DNA of 45,459 nucleotides from Betaproteobacteria bacterium (GTDB lineage Bacteria > Pseudomonadota > Gammaproteobacteria > Burkholderiales > UBA6910): assembly GCA_016183615.1 (NCBI GenBank), contig JACPEG010000050.1, positions 1-45,459 on the forward strand, in the 5' to 3' direction. Position numbers and translations under genes: made by a program. Position 1 is the first letter of the stretch; each line of letters opens with the position of its first letter. Positions 9,001 to 16,248 of this stretch are shown here, in pieces. The notes under the pieces are model-generated. The model made no database searches and was not told where the DNA came from. It saw nothing but the letters and a program-made list of their open reading frames with translations.

Positions 9001-9252
9001 GTCCGCGGCTCGCTGGAGCGCCTGACCCCGGTGCTGATGACGGCGCTGGTGGCCGCTTTCGCGCTGGTGCCGCTGCTGCTGGCGGCCGATGCCCCGGGCA
9101 AGGAAATCCTGCACCCGGTGGCGGTGGTGATCTTCGGCGGGCTGGTGAGCTCCACCGTGCTCGACACTCTCCTCACGCCGGTGATGTTCTACCTGTGGGG
9201 TGAGAAACCGCTGAAGCGGCTGCTCGCGCTGCATGAACGGCATAGTTTCTGA
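6088..9252 (+). CDS. heavy-metal RND efflux pump (CzcA/CusA family), specificity unclear
   Basis: 1054 residues, full length for HME-RND pumps. TM1 is near residues 14-32, followed by the [10 protein letters not shown] pore motif. The proton-relay TM4 segment reads [13 protein letters not shown] (residues ~400-413), matching the D...D...E pattern of the family. A second half starts after ~residue 545. At the three positions where copper pumps carry methionines it has other residues (TISLLLNPG, the [11 protein letters not shown] region, RLDHLLSG), so it is probably not a classical Cu(I)/Ag(I) pump. A divalent cation such as Zn, Co, Cd or Ni, or an unknown substrate, is more likely. It completes the 3.2-9.25 kb operon. 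Confidence 0.9.
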   Translation: MFDTLIDTGLRQRLLVVAVSLLLLVYGVLTLKKMPVDVFPDLNKPTVTLMTEAEGMAPEEVEQLVTFPLETAMNGMPGVTRLRSVSGVGLSIVFVEFDWGTDIYLNRQQVAERLGLVKEQLPEGVVPQMGPISSIMGEIMLVALQGDPAKIGPMQVREYADWVLRPRLLTISGVSQVITIGGEVKQYQITPDVLKMEDVGVTLDDLEKALKNFSTNTSGGFLESHAKEYLIRHLGRTTRLEDLQEVVVGYKNRQPILLKQIAEVSYAARQKRGDASFKARPSVILSVQKQPGADTVKLTTEIEKSFAEMAKGLPAGMAAPEILFKQAEFIDNSVTNVEEALRDGAIMVAVVLFAFLLNFRTTFISLTAIPLSILITALVFRYLGLSINTMTLGGLAIAIGALVDDAIVGMENILRRLKLNAASEHRKPPIPVIAAATKEVLSGIVYATIIIVLVFVPLFALSGIEGRLFAPLGTAFIISILASMLVSVTVTPVLCYFLLPAVVAGRRPAASRLSSFFPSLAAGGHDADYSPLVAKLKEWDARLLDWSFEHPRLLLSAALAAVAISVATVPFFARSFLPPFNEGTFTISLLLNPGTSLSEANRVGTMAESLILQVPEVTKVGRRTGRAELDEHAEGVHSSEIDVDLKRSERSRDAIMQDLRSRLAVLPAVVGIGQPISHRLDHLLSGVRAQIALKIFGDDLDTLRGLAEDVRNRLSRIPGLVDLQIEKQVLIPQQQVRLDYARAASYGVTPGAVLDALETLIKGEEISQIIDGNRRFDVVLRVSEHDRSGHALHSLLIETPGGRIPVSRIATIEDTVGPNQISRDNGRRRIVLLANTDGRDMAKIVQDIRGELAARPLAEGYFTTLEGQFQAQEEATSLITWLSLVSLAMIFLVLYSRYRSTALSLMIMGNIPLALVGSVIALWISGQPLSVASLIGFITLAGISTRNGILKVSHYINLVAFEGEHFGKKMIVRGSLERLTPVLMTALVAAFALVPLLLAADAPGKEILHPVAVVIFGGLVSSTVLDTLLTPVMFYLWGEKPLKRLLALHERHSF

Positions 9253-9287
9253 GCATTGACTATCTACGCAACAAAAGGAGAAAACCC

Positions 9288-9701
9288 ATGTCTTACCGCA
9301 GGACTTTTCTGTTGATGGCAGCGCTGTCGCTGGGCCTCGGCGCCGCCGCCATGGTGCGGGCCGACTCGGTGCCGGCCCATCACGGCGGGCAGGTGCAGGA
9401 TGCCGGCCCCTACCACCTGGAGCTGGTGGCGAAGCCCAACGAACTGACGGTTTACGTGCTCGGCTCCGGCGGCAAGGCCGTGGACACCAAGGGCGCTACG
9501 GGGAGTGCGACGGTGCTCTCCCGCAAGGCCAGGGAAACCGTGTCCCTTGCGCCAGCGGGCGGGAATGTGATCAAGGGCAGCGGAAAGTTCGAGATCGGGG
9601 CCGACACCAAGATCGCGGTTTCCCTCACTTTCGCCGGGCAGCAGCCGGTGCAGGCGCGCTTCGCGCCGGGGGAAGGCGGCCACGTGGGCGGACACAAGTA
9701 G
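9288..9701 (+). CDS. small periplasmic protein of unknown function, efflux-operon associated
   Basis: 137 residues with a Sec signal ending near MVRADS. The mature protein begins with PAHHGGQVQDAG and ends GGHVGGHK, so both termini carry His. The centre is predicted beta-rich (YHLELVAKPNELTVYVLG), suggesting a small Ig- or cupredoxin-like sandwich without visible copper-site Cys. AAAAGGAG precedes the ATG by a normal distance. It lies 35 bp after the RND gene and is probably co-transcribed. Similar proteins occur beside czc/cus genes, but I know of no established activity. Metal binding is inferred. Confidence 0.65.
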   Translation: MSYRRTFLLMAALSLGLGAAAMVRADSVPAHHGGQVQDAGPYHLELVAKPNELTVYVLGSGGKAVDTKGATGSATVLSRKARETVSLAPAGGNVIKGSGKFEIGADTKIAVSLTFAGQQPVQARFAPGEGGHVGGHK

Positions 9702-9746
9702 GGCCGAATTCATTCGGCCATTGGGGGCCGGTTAAAACCGGCCCTA
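9698..9746. repeat. REP-type double hairpin with GTAG foot
   Basis: GGCCGAA/TTCGGCC (9702-9708 with 9713-9719) is followed by GGGCCGGTT/AACCGGCCC (9725-9733 with 9736-9744). The element opens GTAGGGCCG and closes CGGCCCTAC. It sits directly after the stop of the preceding gene. It may protect mRNA or separate the efflux operon from the oxidase genes. No T-run follows. Confidence 0.75.
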
Positions 9747-9765
9747 CAGACGGAAAACCGTTGAC

Positions 9766-10566
9766 ATGACGAACGAATCTCAGGTCAAACCCCACTTCAC
9801 CACCCGCCGCGGCTTCATCGCCGCCGCCGGCTTCGGCGTGGTGGGCCTGTATTTCCTGTGGGCCGGCTACGGCGCGGCGCCCCTCAATATCTTCGCCGGC
9901 AGCGGAGAGAGCCAAGCGCCCGCCGGTGGCGGCCATGGCGGAGGGCACGGCGCCGCCGCCGGTCCGAGCGTCGAGGAGTTCCGGAGCGCGGCCGAATCCT
10001 TCATCGAGTCCAACAAGCTGCCCGACGGCAGCGTCATGCCGCGGCGCCAGGCCATGGCCGAAGCGACTTCCATGGAGCAGATGGATCATGCGGCGATGGG
10101 CCACGGCCCCCAGGCCGAAGCGCCGGCGGCCGCGGACAAGGCTGCCAAGGCGCAAGCGCCCATGGATCACGGCGGCACGCAAGGCGGGCACGGCGAAACC
10201 CCGCCCGCCGCCGGAGCAACGGAGGCTCACGCCGAAGCGGGACCCACCGACATCTATCTCATGGCCTACCAGTGGGGCTACCAGCCGGCGGTGCTGCGGC
10301 TCCAGGCCAACGTGCCCTACCGCTTCCGCATGATGGCGCTCGACATGACTCACGGGGCGTCGCTCCAGTTGGGGGCGGGCAGCCGCATCATCCGGCTAAG
10401 GCCCGGCGCCCTGGTGGAGCAGAGCTTCACCTTCACCAGGCCCGGAGAATACCTGCTCTACTGCACCGTCTACTGCGGCATGGGCCACGACCGCATGCAG
10501 GGAAAGATCATCGTGACCGCCAATCAACCCCAGGAATCCTCCCATGAAAGCGCCAGCGCTCACTGA
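9766..10566 (+). CDS. cytochrome c oxidase subunit II-like protein with intact CuA site and Tat-like anchor
   Basis: 266 residues. The N-terminus has a twin-arginine-like motif (TTRRGFIAAAG) leading into one hydrophobic segment. A low-complexity His/Met linker follows (residues ~52-158; GGGHGGGHG, MDHAAMGHG, MDHGG). The C-terminal cupredoxin domain carries the dinuclear CuA set: H196 (DMTHG), C233, C237, H241 and M244 (CTVYCGMGHDRM). QWGYQP near residue 169 matches the electron-entry region. It overlaps the subunit I gene by 23 nt, so the two should form one complex. The linker could bind or collect copper. This is shorter and more divergent than aa3 subunit II and nearest to ba3-type forms. 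Confidence 0.85.
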   Translation: MTNESQVKPHFTTRRGFIAAAGFGVVGLYFLWAGYGAAPLNIFAGSGESQAPAGGGHGGGHGAAAGPSVEEFRSAAESFIESNKLPDGSVMPRRQAMAEATSMEQMDHAAMGHGPQAEAPAAADKAAKAQAPMDHGGTQGGHGETPPAAGATEAHAEAGPTDIYLMAYQWGYQPAVLRLQANVPYRFRMMALDMTHGASLQLGAGSRIIRLRPGALVEQSFTFTRPGEYLLYCTVYCGMGHDRMQGKIIVTANQPQESSHESASAH

Positions 10567-12211
10567 GGGCCTCAGGCAACTTCCCGCCGGCGACAAGCGG
10601 CTGCTCAAGGTCTGCTTCGGCGCCGCGCTGATTGCGCTCACCCTCGGCGTGCTGTTCGGGGCGGGAACCGCCGGCACCCGCGCCGGCTTCGTCGATTCCG
10701 GCCCGCTCTACGGCTACCGGATGATGACCGCCCACGGCGTGAGCATCTTCTTCTACTGGCTGTACTTCGCCCAGGCCGGGCTGCTGCTCGCCTTCGGCGC
10801 CGTGTTTACCGTTCCCGGCGGCCACATCGCCTGGCGGCCGCTGGCCTGGACCGGACTGGCCACGATGATCGCGGGATTCGTCGCCAGCGGCTACGCCGTG
10901 ATCGCCGGCCTGCCGCTGCTCTATGACGCGCCGCCGGAACTGGCCGGCGTGCCGTCGCCCGCGGTGGCCGCCTTCTATCTCGGCTACCTGCTGCTCGCCG
11001 CGGGACTGTTCTGCGTCGCCGTGAGCGGCGTGGCCACCGTGCTCAAGCCGCGCTTCGACCATCGCATCGCGAGCTGGCCGGTGGTGAGCTTCGCCGCCGT
11101 GGGGTGGGCCGGACTGCTCATCGTCTCCAGCATCGCGGCCCTCAACGCGTTCCTGCCTGCGGCACGCTGGGCGCTCGGGCTTTCGCCGATGCCCTCCGAT
11201 TACTCGGTGGGCTGGCACGTCCTGTTCCACAACATGCACTACCTGCCCCTGATGGCGACGGTCATCGTGTGGTACGTGCTGGTGCAGGCGGTGGCGGGCG
11301 TGAAGTCGGTGTTCGGCGCGCACCTGTCCAAGATCGCCTTCGCCATCTATCTCATCTTCGTGCCGCCAACCTCCCTCTACCACATGTTCCTCGAGCCCAA
11401 TCTGGCCGAGGCGGTGCGGGTGATCGGATCGCTGCTTTCGCTGTTCATCAGCGTGCCCACGGTCACGGTGTTCCTGGTGATCGTCGCCTCGCTGGAAGTG
11501 CACGCGAGGACCCACGGCGCGAAGGGGCTGTTCGGCTGGATCGGGATGCTGCCCTGGCGCAACCCCGCCATGGCCGCCATGGGCATGGCGGTGGTGAACC
11601 TTGCCATCGGCGGCGCCTTCTCCTTCGTGCTCATCCAGGAAAAGATCGCGCCGCTGCTCTCGGACACCTTTTTCGTGCCCGGGTATTTCCATTTCCTGAC
11701 GGTGGGGACCGTGACCCTCACCTTCCTCGCCGCGCTCTGCTATGTCCTTCCCGGGGTGACGGGACACGCCCTGTGGAAGCCCGGCCTGCTCACCGCGCTT
11801 CCCTATTTCATCACCGCGGGCCTGCTCATCTTCGGCGCCTCGGGAGTGACCGCCGGCTATCTCGGCGTGCCGCGCCGCGTGCTCGATGTCGCCTACGACG
11901 GCACCGCCCCCGCGCTCTGGGGTACACTCATGGCGGGCATCGGCATCGGCGGCGTCATCATGGCTGCCGGACTGCTCACCTACCTGTACGGCCTGTTCCG
12001 CACGCTGTGGCCGGCGCCGGCCGAGGACGTTGCCGGCATGACGCTGCCTTCAGTGGCCTGGGGCGATGTTACCCCGGCGGCGACCCGGGCCTGGGCCGGG
12101 CCGCTCTCGGTGCTCCTGCTGGTGGGCGCCATGGCGTTTTTCACCGCGCTCGCGTTCGAGATGATCCAGGCGCTGCCGCTGCAGGCCGCAGGCGCCATGG
12201 GCGGCCACTGA
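10544..12211 (+). CDS. divergent heme-copper oxidase subunit I-like protein with two active-site His replaced by Tyr
   Basis: 555 residues, about 14 hydrophobic segments. By position it aligns with ba3-type subunit I. H64 (MTAHG) and H383 correspond to the two low-spin heme ligands. H229 and Y233 (HNMHY) match the CuB His and cross-linked Tyr: the 14-residue distance from H229 to the following WY is kept. But the usual HH pair is Y279-H280 (LYHMFLEP), and the high-spin heme His of the PGHFH motif is Y381 (PGYFHF). Thus one CuB ligand and the proximal ligand appear lost. It may be an oxidase, an NO-reductase-like enzyme with altered ligands, or a non-catalytic relative. The partner is the CuA protein encoded upstream with an overlap. 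Confidence 0.75.
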   Translation: MKAPALTEGLRQLPAGDKRLLKVCFGAALIALTLGVLFGAGTAGTRAGFVDSGPLYGYRMMTAHGVSIFFYWLYFAQAGLLLAFGAVFTVPGGHIAWRPLAWTGLATMIAGFVASGYAVIAGLPLLYDAPPELAGVPSPAVAAFYLGYLLLAAGLFCVAVSGVATVLKPRFDHRIASWPVVSFAAVGWAGLLIVSSIAALNAFLPAARWALGLSPMPSDYSVGWHVLFHNMHYLPLMATVIVWYVLVQAVAGVKSVFGAHLSKIAFAIYLIFVPPTSLYHMFLEPNLAEAVRVIGSLLSLFISVPTVTVFLVIVASLEVHARTHGAKGLFGWIGMLPWRNPAMAAMGMAVVNLAIGGAFSFVLIQEKIAPLLSDTFFVPGYFHFLTVGTVTLTFLAALCYVLPGVTGHALWKPGLLTALPYFITAGLLIFGASGVTAGYLGVPRRVLDVAYDGTAPALWGTLMAGIGIGGVIMAAGLLTYLYGLFRTLWPAPAEDVAGMTLPSVAWGDVTPAATRAWAGPLSVLLLVGAMAFFTALAFEMIQALPLQAAGAMGGH

Positions 12212-12258
12212 CCCGTGCGGAGCGATGACCCACAATTTTCGATGCTCGACCAACGACC

Positions 12259-12489
12259 ATGAAAGAAGATATCGTCCTGCTGGTAATCGTGTTTGCCGTG
12301 TGGGCCCTGCTCGCAATCCTTTATGCGACGGTGCCCATGTTCGCCATGCCGGGCTACTCGGTCGTCTGGGGCTGGGGCTCGCTGGTATTCCTGCTGCTCG
12401 CTGCGGTGATCTGGATCGCCCAGCGGCGGAAACCCCCATCGGCCGCGCATCCGCCCGGGCACAGCGGCCCCGGCGCGGAAAAAGCGTAA
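12259..12489 (+). CDS. small two-helix membrane protein, possible oxidase accessory subunit
   Basis: 76 residues with two hydrophobic stretches ([19 protein letters not shown] and [20 protein letters not shown]) and a Pro/His-containing cytoplasmic-looking tail. It starts 47 nt after the oxidase-like subunit I gene on the same strand. Small two-helix proteins commonly accompany ba3/cbb3-type oxidases, so an accessory subunit is the natural guess, but no family signature is recognised. The ribosome site is weak. Confidence 0.55.
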   Translation: MKEDIVLLVIVFAVWALLAILYATVPMFAMPGYSVVWGWGSLVFLLLAAVIWIAQRRKPPSAAHPPGHSGPGAEKA

Positions 12490-12581
12490 TGGCACCGCGA
12501 ACCACTTGGAACTTCCGGAGCCTCCGGCTCCAACGGGCGCCTGCCCATGCTCGCCAACTCACATCAAGAAAGGGCTCGACC

Positions 12582-12971
12582 ATGTATGGATTCAGCATTC
12601 GACTTAAGGCGCCGTTCAGCGCGGCCATCGAAAGAGTGACCGAAGCGCTCAAGAAGGAAGGCTTTGGCGTGCTGACGGATATCGACGTCCAGGCGACAAT
12701 GAAGGCGAAACTGGGGATCGACGGACGCCCCTATCGCATCCTCGGCGCCTGCAACCCGCCCCTTGCGCACCGGGCGATCGAGGCGGATCCGGACATCGGG
12801 CTGCTGCTGCCCTGCAACGTGGTGGTGCGGCAGGAGGAAGACGGCAGCATCTGGGTGGGATTCATGGACCCGGAGGCGGTGCTCAAGCTGGTGGACCGGC
12901 CCGAGGTGCATGTGCTCGGCAAGGAAGTGCGCGCACGGCTGGAAAAGGTGCGCGACAGCCTGGCAGGCTAG
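12582..12971 (+). CDS. DUF302 domain protein
   Basis: 129 residues, soluble, no signal. It has the DUF302 pattern: an N-terminal strand ([18 protein letters not shown]), a helix, [19 protein letters not shown], then the characteristic [22 protein letters not shown] and LLLPCNVVV segments with two conserved Cys. DUF302 proteins are found near sulfur, copper and redox genes; the biochemical role is unknown. The ATG at 12582 is preceded by AAGAAAGGG and starts just at the domain, so longer in-frame extensions upstream are not needed. It follows the oxidase-like module and may be co-transcribed with it. Confidence 0.8.
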   Translation: MYGFSIRLKAPFSAAIERVTEALKKEGFGVLTDIDVQATMKAKLGIDGRPYRILGACNPPLAHRAIEADPDIGLLLPCNVVVRQEEDGSIWVGFMDPEAVLKLVDRPEVHVLGKEVRARLEKVRDSLAG

Positions 12972-13042
12972 CCCATATCCCCGCGCGCCCGAGAAAAGTA
13001 CTACGTACTATTGATTGACGTTGTCATGAAAGGAGAATTGCC

Positions 13043-13618
13043 ATGAAGAAACTCGCGTTATCCGCAATGATGCTGGCCCTGGTATCCGCTTATCCCGCGC
13101 TCGCTGTCGAGGAGCATCACCCGGACCAGAAGCCGGGCGCCGGCGCAGCCCAGGCCGCGCCCGCGAAACCCGCGGCGGACCCGGAAAAGGCGGTCCAGAA
13201 GCTCAAGGACAATACCAAAAAGCTCCAGGCCCAACTCGACAAAATCGGCAAGGCCAAGGACGCCAGGGAGCGCCAGAAACTGCTCGGCGAGCACATGCAG
13301 ACCATGCAGGAAAGCATGATGGTCGCGGGCGCCATGGGAAGCGGCGGCATGATGGGGGGAGGAATGATGGGCGGCGGCATGATGGGCTGCCCCATGATGT
13401 CCGGCATGATGGGCGGCGGCCAGGGCGGAATGATGGGCATGATGCACGGCGGCCAGGGCGGTGGAATGATGGGCGGCGGCATGATGGGCGGGGGTGCGGG
13501 GGGCCCCGGCGCCGACGCCATGATGGGCCGCATGCAGCAAATGGAAAAGCGCGTGGACATGATGCAGATGATGATGGAGCAGATGTTGAAGGGCCAGACG
13601 CCGCCCGCACAGAAATAG
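13043..13618 (+). CDS. Met-rich periplasmic protein with MMGGG repeats (probable Cu(I) binder)
   Basis: 191 residues: Sec signal (LALSAMMLALVSAYPALA), a short HH-containing head, an Ala/Lys/Glu helical region likely to form a coiled coil (residues ~50-90), then a low-complexity block of repeated MMGGG/GGMMG with one Cys (MMGCPMM) at residues ~100-155, and a final Met-rich helix (MMQMMMEQM). Dense Met in an oxidising compartment is a typical Cu(I)-binding design, as in CopK/PcoE-like buffers. AAGGAG at 13030-13035 supports the start. The same 15-nt repeat type occurs in the multicopper oxidase at 43577. Function is inferred from composition and neighbours. Confidence 0.75.
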   Translation: MKKLALSAMMLALVSAYPALAVEEHHPDQKPGAGAAQAAPAKPAADPEKAVQKLKDNTKKLQAQLDKIGKAKDARERQKLLGEHMQTMQESMMVAGAMGSGGMMGGGMMGGGMMGCPMMSGMMGGGQGGMMGMMHGGQGGGMMGGGMMGGGAGGPGADAMMGRMQQMEKRVDMMQMMMEQMLKGQTPPAQK

Positions 13619-13646
13619 GCGCGGAGGAAATTGAGGGCCCGCTCGA

Positions 13647-13684
13647 CGCGGGAACGCTCCCGCGCTCCCCGCAGCCCCGGGGAG
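13647..13684 (+). other. two consecutive GC hairpins after the Met-rich gene
   Basis: CGCGGGA/TCCCGCG (13647-13653 with 13658-13664, 4-nt loop) is followed by CTCCCC/GGGGAG (13665-13670 with 13679-13684). They lie 29 bp after the stop codon. No T-run follows, so termination is uncertain. A transcript-end or mRNA-stabilising role is plausible, since a new promoter region with an FNR-type box begins about 75 bp further on. Confidence 0.45.
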
Positions 13685-13759
13685 GCGGAAAATTCCGGCC
13701 CGGACCGCAAGCAGCCGGAAGCACCCCGCTCTCCCCCGAAGCCCTGGGCAGGTGAACGT

Positions 13760-13773
13760 TTGATCTGGATCAA
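13760..13773 (+). promoter_or_regulatory. perfect FNR/Anr-type binding box
   Basis: TTGATCTGGATCAA matches the FNR/Anr consensus TTGAT-N4-ATCAA with no mismatch. Its centre (13766.5) lies about 68 bp before the proposed start of the next CDS. That allows a class II promoter (box centred near -41.5) with a transcription start around 13808. The FNR regulator itself is not in the window. The box suggests that the 13.8-16.6 kb genes respond to low oxygen. Confidence 0.7.
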
Positions 13774-13834
13774 AACCGCAGGCAGAGGGATGAACTATCG
13801 TGGTTACCGGAGCGTCTGAACCTTGGATTACTCG

Positions 13835-14287
13835 ATGAAAGCCATGACTCGATCACCCGATGGCACGCAGGCGTTACCGCCCGTCCGGGTGCCGAAGCGT
13901 GCCGGCCGGCGCATCGCTTTGTGGGTGCTCGCCTCATGGCTGCTGCTCTGGGCCGCCGCTGCGCTCCTGCCCTGCTGCGGGACGGCGTTCGCCGCGCTGC
14001 CCCACGGTTACCTTCCTCACAGCACCGCCCAGGCCAGCGGGTATTGCGCGGATGGCCCATGCAAGGGCCAGGAATCCCGTTGCGTCGAGGCGACCGGTTA
14101 CGACGCGTACGTTCCGCAACAGGCCGCTTTGCCTTCCGATTCCGGGGAATTCTGGGGAGTGTTGCTCGCGGCCTACCCGGTCAGCGTGCCGCACCTTGCA
14201 TCCGATATTGGCGTCCTTCGCATCGGCAAGAACGCGCCCCCTTCCCCAGTCCCGCTCTACCTCCGCACCCTTCGCCTCCTGAATTGA
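13835..14287 (+). CDS. small Cys-containing envelope protein, unknown function
   Basis: About 150 residues from the ATG at 13835 (TTG at 13823 and ATG at 13844 are alternatives). A basic N-terminus (RAGRR) leads into one hydrophobic segment (IALWVLASWLLLWAAAALL) and then CC. The mature part has spaced Cys (GYCADGPC, RCVEATG). The C-terminus, PLYLRTLRLLN, is a hydrophobic/basic ending like the PILFRRFQ ends of the Cys proteins at 33365 and 38625. It is the first gene after the FNR-type box. Cys placement suggests disulfides or metal binding in the periplasm. I do not recognise a named family. Confidence 0.6.
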   Translation: MKAMTRSPDGTQALPPVRVPKRAGRRIALWVLASWLLLWAAAALLPCCGTAFAALPHGYLPHSTAQASGYCADGPCKGQESRCVEATGYDAYVPQQAALPSDSGEFWGVLLAAYPVSVPHLASDIGVLRIGKNAPPSPVPLYLRTLRLLN

Positions 14288-14304
14288 GGCTTTCCGCCCC
14301 AGGG

Positions 14305-14324
14305 TCGCTCCGCTTCCGGAGCGA
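14305..14324. other. short perfect hairpin in the gap before the YHS gene
   Basis: TCGCTCCG-cttc-CGGAGCGA is an 8-bp stem with a UUCG-like tetraloop, 18 bp after the preceding stop. No T-run follows. It probably stabilises or processes the transcript between the first gene and the YHS gene. The rest of the 14288-14463 gap shows nothing else I can support. Confidence 0.45.
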
Positions 14325-14463
14325 TAACCCGGGAACGCTCGGGCCGGCGCCCGGCACCCTGTCAGCGACGTAACGGATTCATTCCCCGTGCGCTGCAGGT
14401 GCGCCAGGAGCGGACTCATCGAGGAGACGCAATCAGTATTTATCAACACCAGGGAGAATGCAT

Positions 14464-14784
14464 ATGGATGCAGAAAGCCTGAAGAGCCTGGGCTGGCTCG
14501 TGCTCTGGGGCGCGGTGTTTTTCTTCATGATGCGCTTTGGCTGCGGCGCCCACGGCCGCCATGGAGGCCATGGCGGTCACGGCGGCCATCGGGGCGACGA
14601 ATCCGGGGCGGCGCTCAAGGACCCGGTGTGCGGCATGAACGTGGATTCGCAGAATACCGCGGCCGCGGCGGTGCACGGCGGACGCACCTATTATTTCTGT
14701 TCGGCCGGCTGCCGCGAAAAGTTCGAGAAGGATCCGCAGTCGTATCTTGTGGAGCAACCGGCGGGAGGACATCACCATGGGTAG
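14464..14784 (+). CDS. membrane-anchored YHS-domain protein with His-rich linker
   Basis: 106 residues: one N-terminal helix (LGWLVLWGAVFFFMMRFG), a Cys, a linker of HGGHGG repeats (residues ~30-44), then a YHS/TRASH-type metal-binding domain (DPVCGMNVD ... YYFCSAGCREKFEKDP), ending GGHHHG. YHS domains bind copper or other soft metals and occur on P1B-ATPases; very similar domains begin both ATPases in this window. AGGGAG at 14451-14456 is correctly spaced for 14464 rather than the ATG at 14458. It overlaps the next gene by 8 nt. Likely role: presenting metal at the membrane. Confidence 0.8.
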   Translation: MDAESLKSLGWLVLWGAVFFFMMRFGCGAHGRHGGHGGHGGHRGDESGAALKDPVCGMNVDSQNTAAAAVHGGRTYYFCSAGCREKFEKDPQSYLVEQPAGGHHHG

Positions 14785-15034
14785 GCTCAACTGGAAGGTG
14801 GTGGGCCTGGCGGCGGGATCGTTCCTGAGCCTCACCTACGTCATTTGCATCGCCTACGATCTGGCGTTCGGCCAGCGCATGTACGAGGCGTGGCTCAAGC
14901 TTCTTCCCGGATTCACCTGGCTCAGCTGGCCGAGCTTTTTCCTCGGCCTGGCGGAGAGTTTTCTTTACGGCATTTATTTCGGGCTCGTGTTCGTGCCTTT
15001 GTACAACTACTTCCATGACCGAATCACTGATTAG
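14777..15034 (+). CDS. DUF5676-type small membrane protein
   Basis: 85 residues with two to three hydrophobic segments (VVGLAAGSFLSLTYVICIAYDL and FFLGLAESFLYGIYFGLVFVPLYNYF). The LLPGFTWLSWPSF centre and GLxESFxYG helix fit the DUF5676 family, which is often found next to YHS proteins in metal loci. The ATG at 14777 has GGGAGG 8 nt upstream and overlaps the YHS gene, so the pair is translationally coupled. It also overlaps the following HD-GYP gene by 20 nt. No catalytic residues are visible; a partner of the YHS protein is the likeliest role. Confidence 0.7.
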   Translation: MGRLNWKVVGLAAGSFLSLTYVICIAYDLAFGQRMYEAWLKLLPGFTWLSWPSFFLGLAESFLYGIYFGLVFVPLYNYFHDRITD

Positions 15035-15782
15035 CGGGAAGGCCTGCGAACCGGTTCGCGTCTGCACGCTGTGCGGAGAGCGGATCGACTCCCCGGTGTT
15101 CGCCCGCATGGGCGAGCAGTGCTGCTGCGAGGCCTGCCTGCTCAAGCGCGTGCAGCCTGGCGCCGGACCGAACGATCCGGAACGCGCCCCTTCGGCGCTG
15201 GCCGAAGCGCTGGCCGAGTTGCTGGACGCCCGGGAACAGGAAACCGGCCTGCACTCGAAGCGGGTGGCCTGCCACACCCTGGTGCTGGCCCGGCGCTTCA
15301 CCGCCGATCCCGCCGTGTTGCGGCAGATTCACCCGGGCGCGCTGCTGCACGATCTCGGAAAGATCGCGGTGCCGGACGCGATCCTGCTCAAGCCCGGGCC
15401 GCTCACCACCGGCGAGTGGGCCGTCATGCGCCGCCATCCGGAGCTGGGCTACCAGGTGGTGTCCAAGGTCCCCGGGCTCGCCGCCGCCTCGGAGATGGTG
15501 CTCGCCCACCAGGAGCGCTTCGACGGAAGCGGCTATCCGCGGGGCCTGTCGGGGAAGGAAATCCCGCTCGGCGCCAGGCTTTTTGCGGTGATCGATACGC
15601 TGGACGCCATGACTTCGGACCGGCCCTACCGGGAGGCCCTCGCCTACGATGTGGCGAAGTCCGAGATCCTGCGTCTTTCCGGAACCCAGTTCGACCCGGC
15701 CGCCGTCGAGGCCTTCGTCGCCGAGGAGGCGACGCTGCGGGCGATGGTGGAAATGAAATGCCATGCGACGGAGGCGCCGTAA
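15015..15782 (+). CDS. HD-GYP domain protein with N-terminal Cys cluster
   Basis: 255 residues, cytoplasmic. Residues 1-45 hold seven Cys (C11, C17, C20, C36-C38, C41; VCTLCGERI and CCCEACLL), a zinc-ribbon- or YHS-like head. The HD-GYP domain follows: H80 in GLHSKRV, H112-D113 in LLHDLGK, H141 in RRHPELG, H165 in AHQERFDGSGYP with GYP at 173-175, and FAVIDTLDAMTSDRPYR. HD-GYP enzymes hydrolyse c-di-GMP using a di- or tri-iron centre. The motifs are intact except that the usual HHE is HQE. A metal- or redox-sensing head coupled to c-di-GMP turnover is an attractive inference in a metal operon. Confidence 0.85.
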   Translation: MTESLISGKACEPVRVCTLCGERIDSPVFARMGEQCCCEACLLKRVQPGAGPNDPERAPSALAEALAELLDAREQETGLHSKRVACHTLVLARRFTADPAVLRQIHPGALLHDLGKIAVPDAILLKPGPLTTGEWAVMRRHPELGYQVVSKVPGLAAASEMVLAHQERFDGSGYPRGLSGKEIPLGARLFAVIDTLDAMTSDRPYREALAYDVAKSEILRLSGTQFDPAAVEAFVAEEATLRAMVEMKCHATEAP

Positions 15783-15783
15783 C

Positions 15784-16248
15784 GTGAAGGCAACCCGATT
15801 CCCCATGCAAGCCGTCCGCGCGGGCACGCTGGCTCTTGCGATCCTGCTCGCCGCCTATTTCGGGCTGCTGACGCTGGTCTCCGGCTGGAGCTTCACGGTG
15901 GACCAGTTTTCCACCTACTGGTACTTCATCGTACCGCTGGCCGCCGGATTCGGTCTCCAGGTCGGCCTGTTCGTGCACCTGAGGGATCTGGTGCACGGGG
16001 CCGCCGCTTCGGGCACTGTGGTCGCCGCCTCAGGCACCACCTCCACCGCCGCCATGGTTTCCTGCTGCACCCATTACCTCGCCAACATCGCGCCCATCGT
16101 CGGTGCGGCCGGCCTCGTGACCTTCGCCACCCAGTACCAAGTGGAACTGTTCTGGGCCGGGCTCGGGTTCAACGCCGCGGGCGTCGGCTATATCGGAAAC
16201 AAGGTTTACAACGCCGCCAAGGAGCACGCCAAATGCGCACATACCTGA
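15784..16248 (+). CDS. four-helix membrane protein with intramembrane Cys pair
   Basis: About 154 residues from the GTG at 15784, which has GGAGG 9 nt upstream; an ATG at 15763 in the same frame would overlap the HD-GYP gene. Four hydrophobic segments are visible, including LALAILLAAYFGLLTLVSGW, YWYFIVPLAAGFGLQVGLFV and FWAGLGFNAAGVGYIG. Helix 3 holds a vicinal pair (MVSCCTHYLANIAPIVG), and the C-terminus reads EHAKCAH. Cys in a transmembrane helix resembles MerT-type metal carriers and CcdA-like thiol carriers without matching either. Unknown function; metal or electron transfer across the membrane is inferred. Confidence 0.65.
   Translation: MKATRFPMQAVRAGTLALAILLAAYFGLLTLVSGWSFTVDQFSTYWYFIVPLAAGFGLQVGLFVHLRDLVHGAAASGTVVAASGTTSTAAMVSCCTHYLANIAPIVGAAGLVTFATQYQVELFWAGLGFNAAGVGYIGNKVYNAAKEHAKCAHT

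Noticed and set aside
12225..12581. N-terminal extension of the DUF302 protein
   Set aside because: The added ~119 residues overlap the small membrane gene in another phase, have low-complexity Arg/Pro character, and the ribosome site supports the start at 12582.
12997..13009. AGTAC-N3-GTACT inverted repeat as an operator of the Met-rich gene
   Set aside because: Arms are only 5 bp and no known regulator with this site could be named; left as chance without comparative evidence.
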